Source: Hyphomicrobiaceae bacterium (GTDB taxonomy: Bacteria > Pseudomonadota > Alphaproteobacteria > Rhizobiales > Hyphomicrobiaceae). From it: a stretch of DNA of 64,000 nt. Position numbers and translations under genes: made by a program. Shown in pieces: positions 26,276 to 34,048 of the stretch (positions are counted from its first letter, which is position 1; every line of letters starts with the position of its first letter). The notes under the pieces were generated by a model. That model saw only the letters and a program-made list of their open reading frames with translations. It was not told the DNA's origin and did not search any database. The stretch covers positions 1-64,000 of the forward strand of contig JALHMC010000011.1 of NCBI GenBank assembly GCA_022844225.1, given 5' to 3'.

Positions 26276-26301
26276 AACGCAGAGAAGTTCGGGGGCGTTC
26301 C
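26276..26301 (-). promoter_or_regulatory. EcfG promoter of the cytoplasmic PRC-barrel gene
   Basis: Minus strand: GGAAC (26301-26297), 17-nt spacer, CGTT (26279-26276), 32 nt before the start codon. Confidence 0.75.
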
Positions 26302-26536
26302 TGGCCGGCGCGATGGAAGTCAGCGGTATGTCTTACTTTAAGGACCCTCATGCCGTGCGGTGGTATGGAGTGATGCGTGACCTCGTGCGGGACGCGTTTG
26401 CGCACTGACGTCTTCAGCGTAAAATGACCGCGGTCCGAACTTCCGGCGGAGTTATTCGCGTGGGATGGGTATCGGACTGCGCTGAGATTGCCAATGGGCC
26501 ATCGGCGGCGGGGCGTTATGGCGAGGCGAGCGTCTC

Positions 26537-28282
26537 ATGCGATTGCTGGAAGCAGAGACTAGTGCGCAGAGTATTCGCGCCTATGCGCCGACCATCGTTG
26601 TTCTGGCAATCTCTCTTTCGCTAGCGTCGTTTTTCGCCTGGATGGCGCGCGGCGACGCTCTCGCACGTGCCGAGGCCGCGTTCAAGCTCGAGGTCCGAAT
26701 GGCTCGGGCTGCGATCGTCGATGTCATGCGGACCTATGAGCAATCGCTGCGAGCCGGCGCCGGTTTGGCCGAAGCGACGGGACCGCTCACGCGCCGTGAT
26801 TGGTCCATTTTCGTGCGCTCGCTGGCGTTGCCCGAGAATTTTCCAGGCAGTCAGGGGCTCGGCTATGTCAGGATCGTGGCCGCCGATCAGATCGACGCTC
26901 TTGTTGCAGAGCAGAGGAAGGACGGTATCAGCGGCTACTCGTTCCGCCCGCTCGGCCATCGACCGCTCTACACGGCAATCATGTATCTGGAGCCACTCGA
27001 CTGGAGGAACGAGCAGGCACTTGGCTTCGACATGTTCTCGGAGCCTGTCCGGCGCGCAGCCATGGAGCGCGCACGCGATACAGGCGAGCCATCACTGTCT
27101 CAGCGGGTAACGCTCGTGCAGGAAACGGAGGATGACCAGCAACCCGGCACACTTCTCTATATGCCGTTCTACACCGGCGGCGGTCGCCCCGACTCCGTCG
27201 AAGCGCGGCGCGCGCATATTGGCGGATGGGTCTACGGTGCGTTTCGAATGCGCGATTTCTTCAGCTTGTCCCTGCAGCGGCATGCCCCAGGAGTGCTCGC
27301 ACGGCTGAGGCTCGAGATTTTCGACGGTGAGACCGCCGATAGCAGTGCGCTCTTGTTCGACAGTCTTGTGTCCGGCGGCCAGCAGCCGGGCTCTGCGGTG
27401 GCGCCGCGAGCGAAATTTGTCGAGAACTATGCGCTGACGATCGCTCAATCGCGATGGACGCTGCGCGCGTCTACGTTACCGGGAGCCGACGGTCTTGTGG
27501 AATGGCGGCGTCCATTGTCGGTGTTCTTGGTCGGCCTGCTGTGTAGCGGCCTCCTTGCTGCGATCTCCGGTGTGCTCGATTACTCGCGGCATCGGTATGC
27601 CTTGGCTGAGCGTCAACTCAAGGACGAGGTCGTGGAGAGGAAGCGCGCCGAGGAGGCAGCGCAGCTCGCCAACCAGGAACTCATTCATCGTGTGAAGAAC
27701 ACCCTCGCGGTCGTGACGGCGATTGCCTCGCAAACGGGACGGCACACGGCCTCGATCGAGGAGTTCAATCGAGCGTATCGGTCGCGGCTCGCGGGCCTCG
27801 CGCGGGTTCAGGACCTTCTCAATCCGAATACGGCGCATGAGGCGGATCTCGAGTCGTTCTCACGTGGGCTGCTCGACCCGTACATCGGAACAAGACCCGA
27901 TGCGCTGACGACAGATGGGCCTTTGGTGAAGCTCAACCACAATGAGGCGACCCTTCTCAGTCTGGTGCTCAATGAGCTAGCCACCAACGCGACGAAGTAT
28001 GGAGCATGGTCGGTGCCCACGGGGCGGGTTGAGCTTGGATGGCGGTTGTCGGCTGACGCGGACCGCCAAATGATCGTCGAGTGGCAGGAGCGAGGCGGCC
28101 CTCCTGTCACCCCTCCTCGAACTCAGGGTTTCGGCTCGAGCGTCATGCGTGTCGCTATCGAGCGGGGACTGCGGGGCAGTCTGACCACCGACTACGACTC
28201 CAACGGTATCCGGCATACTATGAGCGTGCCGCGATCGGCCGTCGATGGGGTAATCGAAGAGCCGTTCACCCATACGGCGTGA
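26537..28282 (+). CDS. Membrane HWE histidine kinase with CHASE-like sensor
   Basis: 581 residues. Transmembrane helices at about 19-36 and 325-345 flank a periplasmic CHASE-like domain (LTRRDWSIFVRSLALPENFPGSQGLGYVRI and EPLDWRNEQALGFDMFSEP). The cytoplasmic HWE/HisKA_2 module has H384 in ELIHRVKNTLAVV, ELATNATKYGAWS (N-box) and VEWQERGGPPV (the WxE motif). HWE kinases phosphorylate PhyR in other alphaproteobacteria, so it may be an input kinase for the stress cascade 2.5 kb away. No EcfG promoter precedes it. Confidence 0.88.
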   Translation: MRLLEAETSAQSIRAYAPTIVVLAISLSLASFFAWMARGDALARAEAAFKLEVRMARAAIVDVMRTYEQSLRAGAGLAEATGPLTRRDWSIFVRSLALPENFPGSQGLGYVRIVAADQIDALVAEQRKDGISGYSFRPLGHRPLYTAIMYLEPLDWRNEQALGFDMFSEPVRRAAMERARDTGEPSLSQRVTLVQETEDDQQPGTLLYMPFYTGGGRPDSVEARRAHIGGWVYGAFRMRDFFSLSLQRHAPGVLARLRLEIFDGETADSSALLFDSLVSGGQQPGSAVAPRAKFVENYALTIAQSRWTLRASTLPGADGLVEWRRPLSVFLVGLLCSGLLAAISGVLDYSRHRYALAERQLKDEVVERKRAEEAAQLANQELIHRVKNTLAVVTAIASQTGRHTASIEEFNRAYRSRLAGLARVQDLLNPNTAHEADLESFSRGLLDPYIGTRPDALTTDGPLVKLNHNEATLLSLVLNELATNATKYGAWSVPTGRVELGWRLSADADRQMIVEWQERGGPPVTPPRTQGFGSSVMRVAIERGLRGSLTTDYDSNGIRHTMSVPRSAVDGVIEEPFTHTA

Positions 28283-28399
28283 TCCATCGCATCGGCAGCC
28301 AAGTTCCGTTCTCGATTTCCCGTGGGAGATCAATCCTGGTCCCGGCGATCGCGTTACGCCAACTTGAGCCGCGATAATCGACGTCTTTTTTGCGTCTGC

Positions 28400-28424
28400 G
28401 GAACAAAATCGCAGTTGGCAGGTT
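28400..28424 (+). promoter_or_regulatory. EcfG-like promoter (variant -10) of the DUF1328 gene
   Basis: GGAAC (28400-28404), 16-nt spacer, GGTT (28421-28424) instead of CGTT. 49 nt before the DUF1328 start codon. Confidence 0.55.
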
Positions 28425-28473
28425 TAGTTGACCACTTCAACCGGCGGGAAATAAGAGATTAAGGAGAGTCGAC

Positions 28474-28647
28474 ATGGGTAATCTTCTGCACTACGCCATT
28501 GTGTTTCTGGTCGTGGCGCTTGTCGCTGCGTTCTTTGGGTTCGGAGGCGTCGCAGGAACGGCAATGGAAGGCGCACGAATTCTTTTCTGGGTGGCCATCG
28601 TTCTTTTCGTCGTCTCCGTGGTCGTGGGCTTCATACGCCGCGCTTAG
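28474..28647 (+). CDS. DUF1328 (YtjA-like) small membrane protein
   Basis: 57 residues: two hydrophobic helices (about 5-25, LHYAIVFLVVALVAAFFGFG, and 36-54, LFWVAIVLFVVSVVVGF) separated by the GGVAGTAMEGAR loop that defines DUF1328. AAGGAGAG lies 7 nt upstream. Members are common stress-induced membrane proteins of unknown function. It is followed by its own terminator, so it is probably monocistronic. Confidence 0.85.
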   Translation: MGNLLHYAIVFLVVALVAAFFGFGGVAGTAMEGARILFWVAIVLFVVSVVVGFIRRA

Positions 28648-28688
28648 ACATGCGATGTCCGGTCAGACAGGTTTGAATCGAGAATGTC

Positions 28689-28719
28689 GGTCGAGAGCGT
28701 CACGCTCTCGGCCGTTTTT
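28689..28719 (+). terminator. Rho-independent terminator
   Basis: GGTCGAGAGCG-TCA-CGCTCTCGGCC (28689-28713, 11 bp with one G-T pair), then T5 at 28715-28719. It ends the DUF1328 transcript. Confidence 0.85.
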
Positions 28720-28757
28720 CGTTTGTGCCTCGATCAAACGTAGAGACGGCTCCGCCG

Positions 28758-28782
28758 GGAACTGAAATCGATCCCTTGCGTT
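28758..28782 (+). promoter_or_regulatory. EcfG promoter of the DUF883-holin-like operon
   Basis: GGAAC (28758-28762), 16-nt spacer, CGTT (28779-28782), 58 nt before the ATG at 28841. Confidence 0.75.
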
Positions 28783-28840
28783 GTTGTGGTGTCGGCGCGG
28801 GTGTGTGCGCCGGCACCTAACGCGAGAGTGGAGATCGAGC

Positions 28841-29158
28841 ATGGCAACGACCAGTGGTAGCTACGCTAATCAGACGCGAGACGTCGAGGATCGCGCACGC
28901 AGGGCGGGAAGTCAGCTCGGCGACACGACGTCCGATCTGGCATCCAAAGCTGGCGAGCAAATCGAAGGTGCGATGCACAGCGCTGAGCAGGCGGCACGGC
29001 AAGTTGCCGAGCAGGGTCGCGTCGCTGGCGAGCGGGTTCAGGAGGTTGCCGGGAATTTCCGTACCGCTGTCGATAAATCCGTGCGCGATCAGCCGATGGC
29101 GACACTTGCGGTTGCGGCTGCGCTCGGTTTCGTCATCGGCGCTCTCTGGAAATCGTAA
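28841..29158 (+). CDS. DUF883 (ElaB/YqjD-like) membrane-anchored protein
   Basis: 105 residues. A long amphipathic, Ala/Gln/Glu-rich helix (about 15-85, repeating AxxAGEQ...AAEQ-type heptads) leads to a C-terminal transmembrane anchor (DQPMATLAVAAALGFVIGALW). This is the ElaB/YqjD/YgaM architecture; such proteins bind ribosomes at the membrane in stationary-phase E. coli. Here it is probably EcfG-controlled and first in an operon with the holin-like gene. Confidence 0.83.
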   Translation: MATTSGSYANQTRDVEDRARRAGSQLGDTTSDLASKAGEQIEGAMHSAEQAARQVAEQGRVAGERVQEVAGNFRTAVDKSVRDQPMATLAVAAALGFVIGALWKS

Positions 29159-29193
29159 GGCTCGTTCGGCGCAAGCGATCAGGAGGGACCAGC

Positions 29194-29691
29194 ATGCTAC
29201 AGTCGTTGTTCAGGCGTGCCGAAGCGTCGGTCGACAATGCGATCGCCGTTGTGCTGGCGCGAGCACTGGTGGCGCTGCCCTTCCTGATCGCTGCCGGATT
29301 CGCGACGGCCGCGCTTGCCACGTATCTCTATCGAGAGTTCGGGAGCGAGACCGGCAATGTTGTAATGGCTGGAGTGTTCATAGTAATTGGCGCGATCACG
29401 GCGGGGATCGTGGCGTCACGATCGAAGACGCCGGACGCGGCGAATACATCGCAAGCCGATACCGCAGAGCGCAAGATTGAAAACGGAGCCTCGGACGCAC
29501 CTTTGCTGGATCCGATGGACCGAGAGGTTGTTGCCGCAACTTTGGCGGCTCTGGGACCGATGGCAATCCCGTTCGTGGTTCGCGCCGTAGTGCGTAATCT
29601 TCCGCTTGTGGCGGCACTTGCCGCAGCTGGATTCATCCTCAGCCGCCAGGGCGGAGACGGCTCTGAGAGCCCGATGCAACCGGCCGAGTGA
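29194..29691 (+). CDS. Holin-like membrane protein of unknown function
   Basis: 165 residues. Three or four hydrophobic segments (about 20-46, 54-74, 108-130, 133-148), a charged loop at about 75-105, and a polar tail. It looks like the small phage-holin-superfamily membrane proteins that follow DUF883 genes in Rhizobiales. AGGAGGG lies 6 nt upstream. It is 35 nt after the DUF883 gene, which implies cotranscription from the EcfG promoter at 28758. No enzymatic motif. Confidence 0.7.
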   Translation: MLQSLFRRAEASVDNAIAVVLARALVALPFLIAAGFATAALATYLYREFGSETGNVVMAGVFIVIGAITAGIVASRSKTPDAANTSQADTAERKIENGASDAPLLDPMDREVVAATLAALGPMAIPFVVRAVVRNLPLVAALAAAGFILSRQGGDGSESPMQPAE

Positions 29692-29747
29692 ATGTTCTGC
29701 TTTTGTTGACGCTGGTTTGGATCGCGACGAACGAGCCCGGGTCTGAC

Positions 29748-29772
29748 GGAACTTCTGGTCAGATAGAGCGTT
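29748..29772 (+). promoter_or_regulatory. EcfG promoter of nepR-ecfG (autoregulatory)
   Basis: GGAAC (29748-29752), 16-nt spacer, CGTT (29769-29772). All candidate nepR starts lie downstream. Confidence 0.8.
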
Positions 29773-29905
29773 CGGACGCACACTTGGGGGCGCGTTTCTG
29801 CCAAGTTGGAAATGGTTTGGGGACGTTTGGACAATGGGCGTAAGGACAATGAATGATAGCGGGCGCGCAGGAATAGCGGTCAATCGAACGGGGCGGCATG
29901 AGGCT

Positions 29906-30112
29906 ATGCACCAAAACGACGACAACGAACCGAAGGCAAACGGGAACTCGCAAGGATCGTCGAACGACGATCATGTCGTCTTGCCGGTCGAGGCTCAGGG
30001 GCGCATCGGCCAGCACCTCAGGCGCGTCTACGGTGAAATTCTTGCCGAGCCGCTACCGGACAAATTCTCGAAGCTACTCAGTGAGCTTGCTAAATCGGAG
30101 CGTAAGGAATGA
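29906..30112 (+). CDS. nepR: Anti-sigma factor NepR
   Basis: 68 residues. It binds EcfG and blocks it until phosphorylated PhyR captures NepR. The core IGQHLRRVYGEILAEPLPDKF with LLSELA is the two-helix NepR signature; the N-terminus is polar and disordered. Starts at 29834 or 29849 are also in frame (92 or 87 residues); 29906 gives the usual length. The stop overlaps the ecfG start (ATGA), so translation of antagonist and sigma factor is coupled. Confidence 0.88.
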   Translation: MHQNDDNEPKANGNSQGSSNDDHVVLPVEAQGRIGQHLRRVYGEILAEPLPDKFSKLLSELAKSERKE

Positions 30113-30663
30113 GCAGCCCGACCGACTCCTCCGACTTGCAGAAGGAGTTGGCGCAGCTCGTGCCGAATTTGCGCGCGTTCGCCAGATCCTTGTGCGGCAA
30201 TGCCGATCAGGCAGACGACCTGGTTCAAGAAACCTTGGTGAAGGCTTGGCGCAGCCGGACGTCGTTCGCTCCCGGCTCCAACCTGAAGGCTTGGTTGTTC
30301 ACGATTCTGCGCAACACGTTCCTCTCAGAACGGCGTAAGCGAAAGTTCGAAGTCCACGATTCCGATGGCAAGCTCGCCATGCAGTTGAGCGTTAAGGGTA
30401 ACCAGTCCGGCCATATGGACCTGTTGGATTTCTCGAAGGCCTTCGCGACGTTGCCGGAGGAACAGCGGGAGGCCCTTATTCTGGTCGGTGCCGAGGGGTT
30501 CGCGTATGAGGATGCGGCCCTGATGTGTGGGTGTGCGGTTGGAACGATCAAGAGCCGGGTCAATCGGGCCAGAGTTAAGCTCGCGGAACTGCTCGGTGTG
30601 ACCGACGCCGGGGAATTGATCTCTGACAACGGCGAGACGCCGACGCGTCTACACGCCCCCTGA
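30109..30663 (+). CDS. ecfG: General stress ECF sigma factor EcfG (ECF15)
   Basis: 184 residues. Sigma region 2 reads ARSLCGNADQADDLVQETLVKAW with LKAWLFTILRNTFL (about 22-70). Region 4 reads FAYEDAALMCGCAVGTIKSRVNRAR (about 128-155). It directs RNA polymerase to GGAAC-N16/17-CGTT promoters, of which several lie within 5.6 kb. It is held by NepR, encoded immediately upstream with a 4-nt overlap, and released by PhyR encoded downstream. The 21-residue polar C-terminal tail is a little longer than usual. Confidence 0.92.
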   Translation: MSSPTDSSDLQKELAQLVPNLRAFARSLCGNADQADDLVQETLVKAWRSRTSFAPGSNLKAWLFTILRNTFLSERRKRKFEVHDSDGKLAMQLSVKGNQSGHMDLLDFSKAFATLPEEQREALILVGAEGFAYEDAALMCGCAVGTIKSRVNRARVKLAELLGVTDAGELISDNGETPTRLHAP

Positions 30664-30795
30664 CGTTTGAGAAGACTGCGCCCCGGATGCCGCGGATTAG
30701 CTACTTCGTTCGAGATGCCCGTTGCGCACACTCGACAGTTGAAAGGCAATGCAGTCGTGGCGCGCCCGGCCGCAAAAAAATGTTTCGCTATCGTC

Positions 30796-30820
30796 GGAAC
30801 CGACCCAGATCCTGTGCGTT
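30796..30820 (+). promoter_or_regulatory. EcfG promoter of phyR
   Basis: GGAAC (30796-30800), 16-nt spacer, CGTT (30817-30820), 41 nt before the ATG. It implies positive feedback on the anti-anti-sigma factor. Confidence 0.8.
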
Positions 30821-30861
30821 GTCGTTTGCAGCTATGAGCCGCTCGTGGGGAGTTGCGCTGA

Positions 30862-31677
30862 ATGACTATCTCGATTGCGGACGTCGTGTCGCCGCAGCTG
30901 CCAGCCTTGCGCATGTTCGCGCGAGCATTGACCGGGTCACAAGAGCGGGGCGACGCTTATGTCGTTGCGACGCTGGAGGCTCTGGTCGCGGATAAGGGAT
31001 TATTGCGGCGCGATCTGCCGCCCAAAACGGCAATGTATCGGGCCTTCTTGAAGGTCTGGGATGCCATGCCGATGAACCACACCGCCGACACGCCCGATAG
31101 CGGTGCCAGTGCAGTGGCAGATCGGCGGATTGAGACGCTGACGCCGCGGCCGAGGCAGGCGTTTCTGCTGGCAGCGCTGGAGGAATTCCCGACAGCCGAT
31201 ATCGGGTCGATACTCGATATTGAGGAGAGCGAAGTGCGCGCGCTCGTCGATACGGCGGGCCGCGAGATCGCCGATCAGATCGCTGCGCGGGTGCTGATCA
31301 TCGAAGACGAGCCGCTGATCGGTCTCGATCTGGAGTCCATTGTCACGGAGATAGGCCACGAGGTTGTTGGCATTGCGGTGACTCGCGGCGAAGCGGTGGC
31401 AGTGGCACGTAAGACCAACCCCGGTCTTGTGCTCGCCGACGTTCAGTTGGCCGATGGCAGCTCAGGCATCGACGCTGTGAACGACATCCTAGGCGAGATC
31501 GACGTGCCGGTCATTTTCATCACGGCCTATCCAGAGCGCTTGCTGACTGGCGAGCGGGCAGAGCCGACGTTCCTCATCACAAAGCCTTTTCGGCCCGAGA
31601 TGGTCAAGGCCGTCATGAGCCAGGCTCTGTTCTTCGATATTCGTGCGGGGCGCCCGCGTGGTGACGCTGCCGCTTAG
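30862..31677 (+). CDS. phyR: General stress response regulator PhyR
   Basis: 271 residues. The N-terminal sigma-factor-like domain (1-130) mimics EcfG. The C-terminal receiver (about 142-262) has acidic residues E148/D149, phospho-acceptor D193 in LADVQLADGS, T221 and K241 in ITKPFRP. Phosphorylation releases the sigma-like domain, which sequesters NepR and frees EcfG. GGGGAG precedes the ATG. It lies 198 nt after ecfG with its own EcfG promoter. The two HWE kinases in this region are candidate phosphodonors. Confidence 0.95.
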   Translation: MTISIADVVSPQLPALRMFARALTGSQERGDAYVVATLEALVADKGLLRRDLPPKTAMYRAFLKVWDAMPMNHTADTPDSGASAVADRRIETLTPRPRQAFLLAALEEFPTADIGSILDIEESEVRALVDTAGREIADQIAARVLIIEDEPLIGLDLESIVTEIGHEVVGIAVTRGEAVAVARKTNPGLVLADVQLADGSSGIDAVNDILGEIDVPVIFITAYPERLLTGERAEPTFLITKPFRPEMVKAVMSQALFFDIRAGRPRGDAAA

Positions 31678-31830
31678 GCACCTCGAGACTCAGATTGGAG
31701 GGCGCTTCCACGCATGTTGCTAAAATAGGAATGAAGCGTTTCCAATCTGCCTACGAGCGAAGGTCATGCGGAGGCCATCGCGGAAGTATCGCTGGAGTGC
31801 GTGCGTAACAGCCGACAAGTCGAATCGTTG

Positions 31831-34026
31831 ATGGAGCACAAACCGCCACCGGCCGGGGCTGCGGACCTCGAAGGCAAACCGCATTCTGGCAATGGCTCGT
31901 GGGTCGAGGCACTGCTCGGTGGGGCGATGCTGGCGTCGAGCGTCGATTGCGTGAAGCTTGTTGATGTTGGCGGTCTGCTCGAGTTCGTCAACGATCGGGG
32001 CAGGCTCCTGCTTGAGCTGGAACCCGACACCAATCTCATCGGACAGAGCTGGGCGGGGCTCTGGCCGGAAGAGATGCGTTCGAAGGTCCATGACGCCCTA
32101 TCGAAATCCCGTGACGGGGAAATAGCGCGTTTCACTGGACTTTGTCCGACATTCAAGGGCGTTCCGAAGTGGTGGGACGTCGCCGTCAGTCCGGTGCGCG
32201 GCGATAACGGCGAAATGCGCCATCACCTCATTGTCTCTCGTGATGTGACCCAACAGAAGGCGATCGAGCAATCGTTGCAGGCGAGTGAGCAGCGGTTTCG
32301 CGCCCTCGCCGACAACATGGCGCAACTCGCCTGGATGGCCGATGCGCATGGCGACGTGTTCTGGTTCAACAGACGGTGGACCGAGTACACGGGTACGACG
32401 CTGACCGACATGGGCGGCAAAGGCTGGCGCTCGGTACACCACCCGGATTTCGTCGAGAATGTCATTGCGAATGTGAACGAGGCCTTCAAGGACCGCGTAA
32501 TGTGGGAGGATGTACTACCTCTACGCGGCCTGGACGGCAGCTACCGGTGGTTTCTATCGCGTGCCGTGCCGGTGACGGACGAGGCGGGCCGGGTCGTTCT
32601 GTGGTGCGCAACCCATACCGATATCACCGAGCAGCGCATTCTGGGGCAACGCCTCCGCCAACTCGCCCGCGTCATCGAACTATCGCACGAAGCCATGCTG
32701 GTGTGGGATATCGAGGATGGCATCATCCTTTGGAACAAGGGCTGCGAGGAACTGTACGGTTATCGTCGCAGCGAAGCCCTTGGAGCGGTCACCAGGGAAC
32801 TGCTGGGCGTCGTCAACCCTGATGGTGGCGAGAGCCTGGAGCAGCGGTTGCTCCGCGAAGGGGAGTGGAGTGGCGAGATCATGCACCGGGCCAGAGATGG
32901 CTCGGAGATCTGGGTGGATAGCCGCCTGGAGTTGATCCGCGCCGGTGGGCGCAACCTCGTTCTTGAAACCAATCGCGACATTACAGAGCGGCGTAAGGCC
33001 GACGCGATCCGCAATCTGCTGGTGGCCGAGCTTAATCACCGGGTGAAGAACACGCTTGCGATTGTGCAATCGCTCGCCGCTCAGACGGCGCGAACGCAGT
33101 CCGACATGCCTGGTTTCGTCGCCAGTTTCACGGGGCGCATCCAGTCTCTGGCGGCGGCGCAAGCACTTCTTGCCGACGCCCATTGGTCGGGTGCGCTATT
33201 GCGCGATCTCGTAGCTTCGCAATTCGCCATCACGATCGGTTCGAGCGAAAAGACGACGATGAACGGAGAGGACGTGTTTCTGCCGCCACAGACCGCGTTG
33301 CAGTTGACGCTCATCCTCCATGAACTCGCAACCAACGCCAAGCGGTACGGAGCGCTGTCTTCGGAACGCGGCCGCGTCGATATCGCGTGGCACGTCGCAC
33401 CGGGAGAGCCGCGTCGCGTCGTGATTGATTGGACGGAACGGGGCGGTCCTGCGGTCGATGCACCGAAGGATGGCGGCCTCGGGCGACAATTGATCGAGCG
33501 CATCGGGCGGCTGCCGCATCTGCGGTCGAAGCTCGAATTCCTGCCGGAGGGAGTTCGGTGTCGGATCTGGGCCGAGTTACCCGATTCGGAGTTGACCGGC
33601 CTTTGGTACTTCGATCCGGGCGACGGCCCGCCGAAAGCCGGCGGCCGCCCTCAAATGCCCCGTCAGGGAAAGCGGCGCGCATGGCGGCGCATTCTCGTTG
33701 TCGAGGACGATCCGCTCGACGTACTGCGTATCGAGGCAGCGCTCGCAGATGCAGGATATCTGGTCGTCGGATCGGCGCGGTCTGCGGAGGAGTTCAATCA
33801 TGCACTCAAGGAGCTGTCGTTCGACGCGGCCGTGATCGATAGCGAAGCGGCGTCCATGGATGCAGCAAAAGTGCTTGACGAACTGGAGACCATGCATCTG
33901 CCCGTCATTGTGATTGGCGGGGGACGAGAGCCGCAAACGGACCGTCAAGACTGGATCAGAATATCGCACCCACTGAACCTCTCCGAACTTCTCGACGGGT
34001 TGTCCCGGCTGCTGGCACGACGGTGA
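31831..34026 (+). CDS. Hybrid HWE histidine kinase with PAS domains and degenerate receiver
   Basis: 731 residues and no membrane helix, so cytoplasmic. Three PAS modules (about 30-140, 150-275, 285-395), the second and third with PAC tails such as WCATHTDITEQR and LETNRDITERR. The HWE module has H403 in ELNHRVKNTLAI, ELATNAKRYGALS and IDWTERGGPAV. A C-terminal receiver-like domain (about 620-731) keeps the acidic pair VVEDDP and an Asp in AVIDSE, but has Gly for the Thr/Ser (VIVIGGG) and His for the Lys (ISHPLN). An in-frame GTG at 31801 is an alternative start. Confidence 0.85.
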   Translation: MEHKPPPAGAADLEGKPHSGNGSWVEALLGGAMLASSVDCVKLVDVGGLLEFVNDRGRLLLELEPDTNLIGQSWAGLWPEEMRSKVHDALSKSRDGEIARFTGLCPTFKGVPKWWDVAVSPVRGDNGEMRHHLIVSRDVTQQKAIEQSLQASEQRFRALADNMAQLAWMADAHGDVFWFNRRWTEYTGTTLTDMGGKGWRSVHHPDFVENVIANVNEAFKDRVMWEDVLPLRGLDGSYRWFLSRAVPVTDEAGRVVLWCATHTDITEQRILGQRLRQLARVIELSHEAMLVWDIEDGIILWNKGCEELYGYRRSEALGAVTRELLGVVNPDGGESLEQRLLREGEWSGEIMHRARDGSEIWVDSRLELIRAGGRNLVLETNRDITERRKADAIRNLLVAELNHRVKNTLAIVQSLAAQTARTQSDMPGFVASFTGRIQSLAAAQALLADAHWSGALLRDLVASQFAITIGSSEKTTMNGEDVFLPPQTALQLTLILHELATNAKRYGALSSERGRVDIAWHVAPGEPRRVVIDWTERGGPAVDAPKDGGLGRQLIERIGRLPHLRSKLEFLPEGVRCRIWAELPDSELTGLWYFDPGDGPPKAGGRPQMPRQGKRRAWRRILVVEDDPLDVLRIEAALADAGYLVVGSARSAEEFNHALKELSFDAAVIDSEAASMDAAKVLDELETMHLPVIVIGGGREPQTDRQDWIRISHPLNLSELLDGLSRLLARR

Positions 34027-34048
34027 GGAGGCCGAAGCGGATCGGGGT

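Noticed and set aside
28570..28595. Extra GGAAC inside the DUF1328 gene as an EcfG promoter
   Set aside because: No CGTT at 16-17 nt; it lies in coding sequence.
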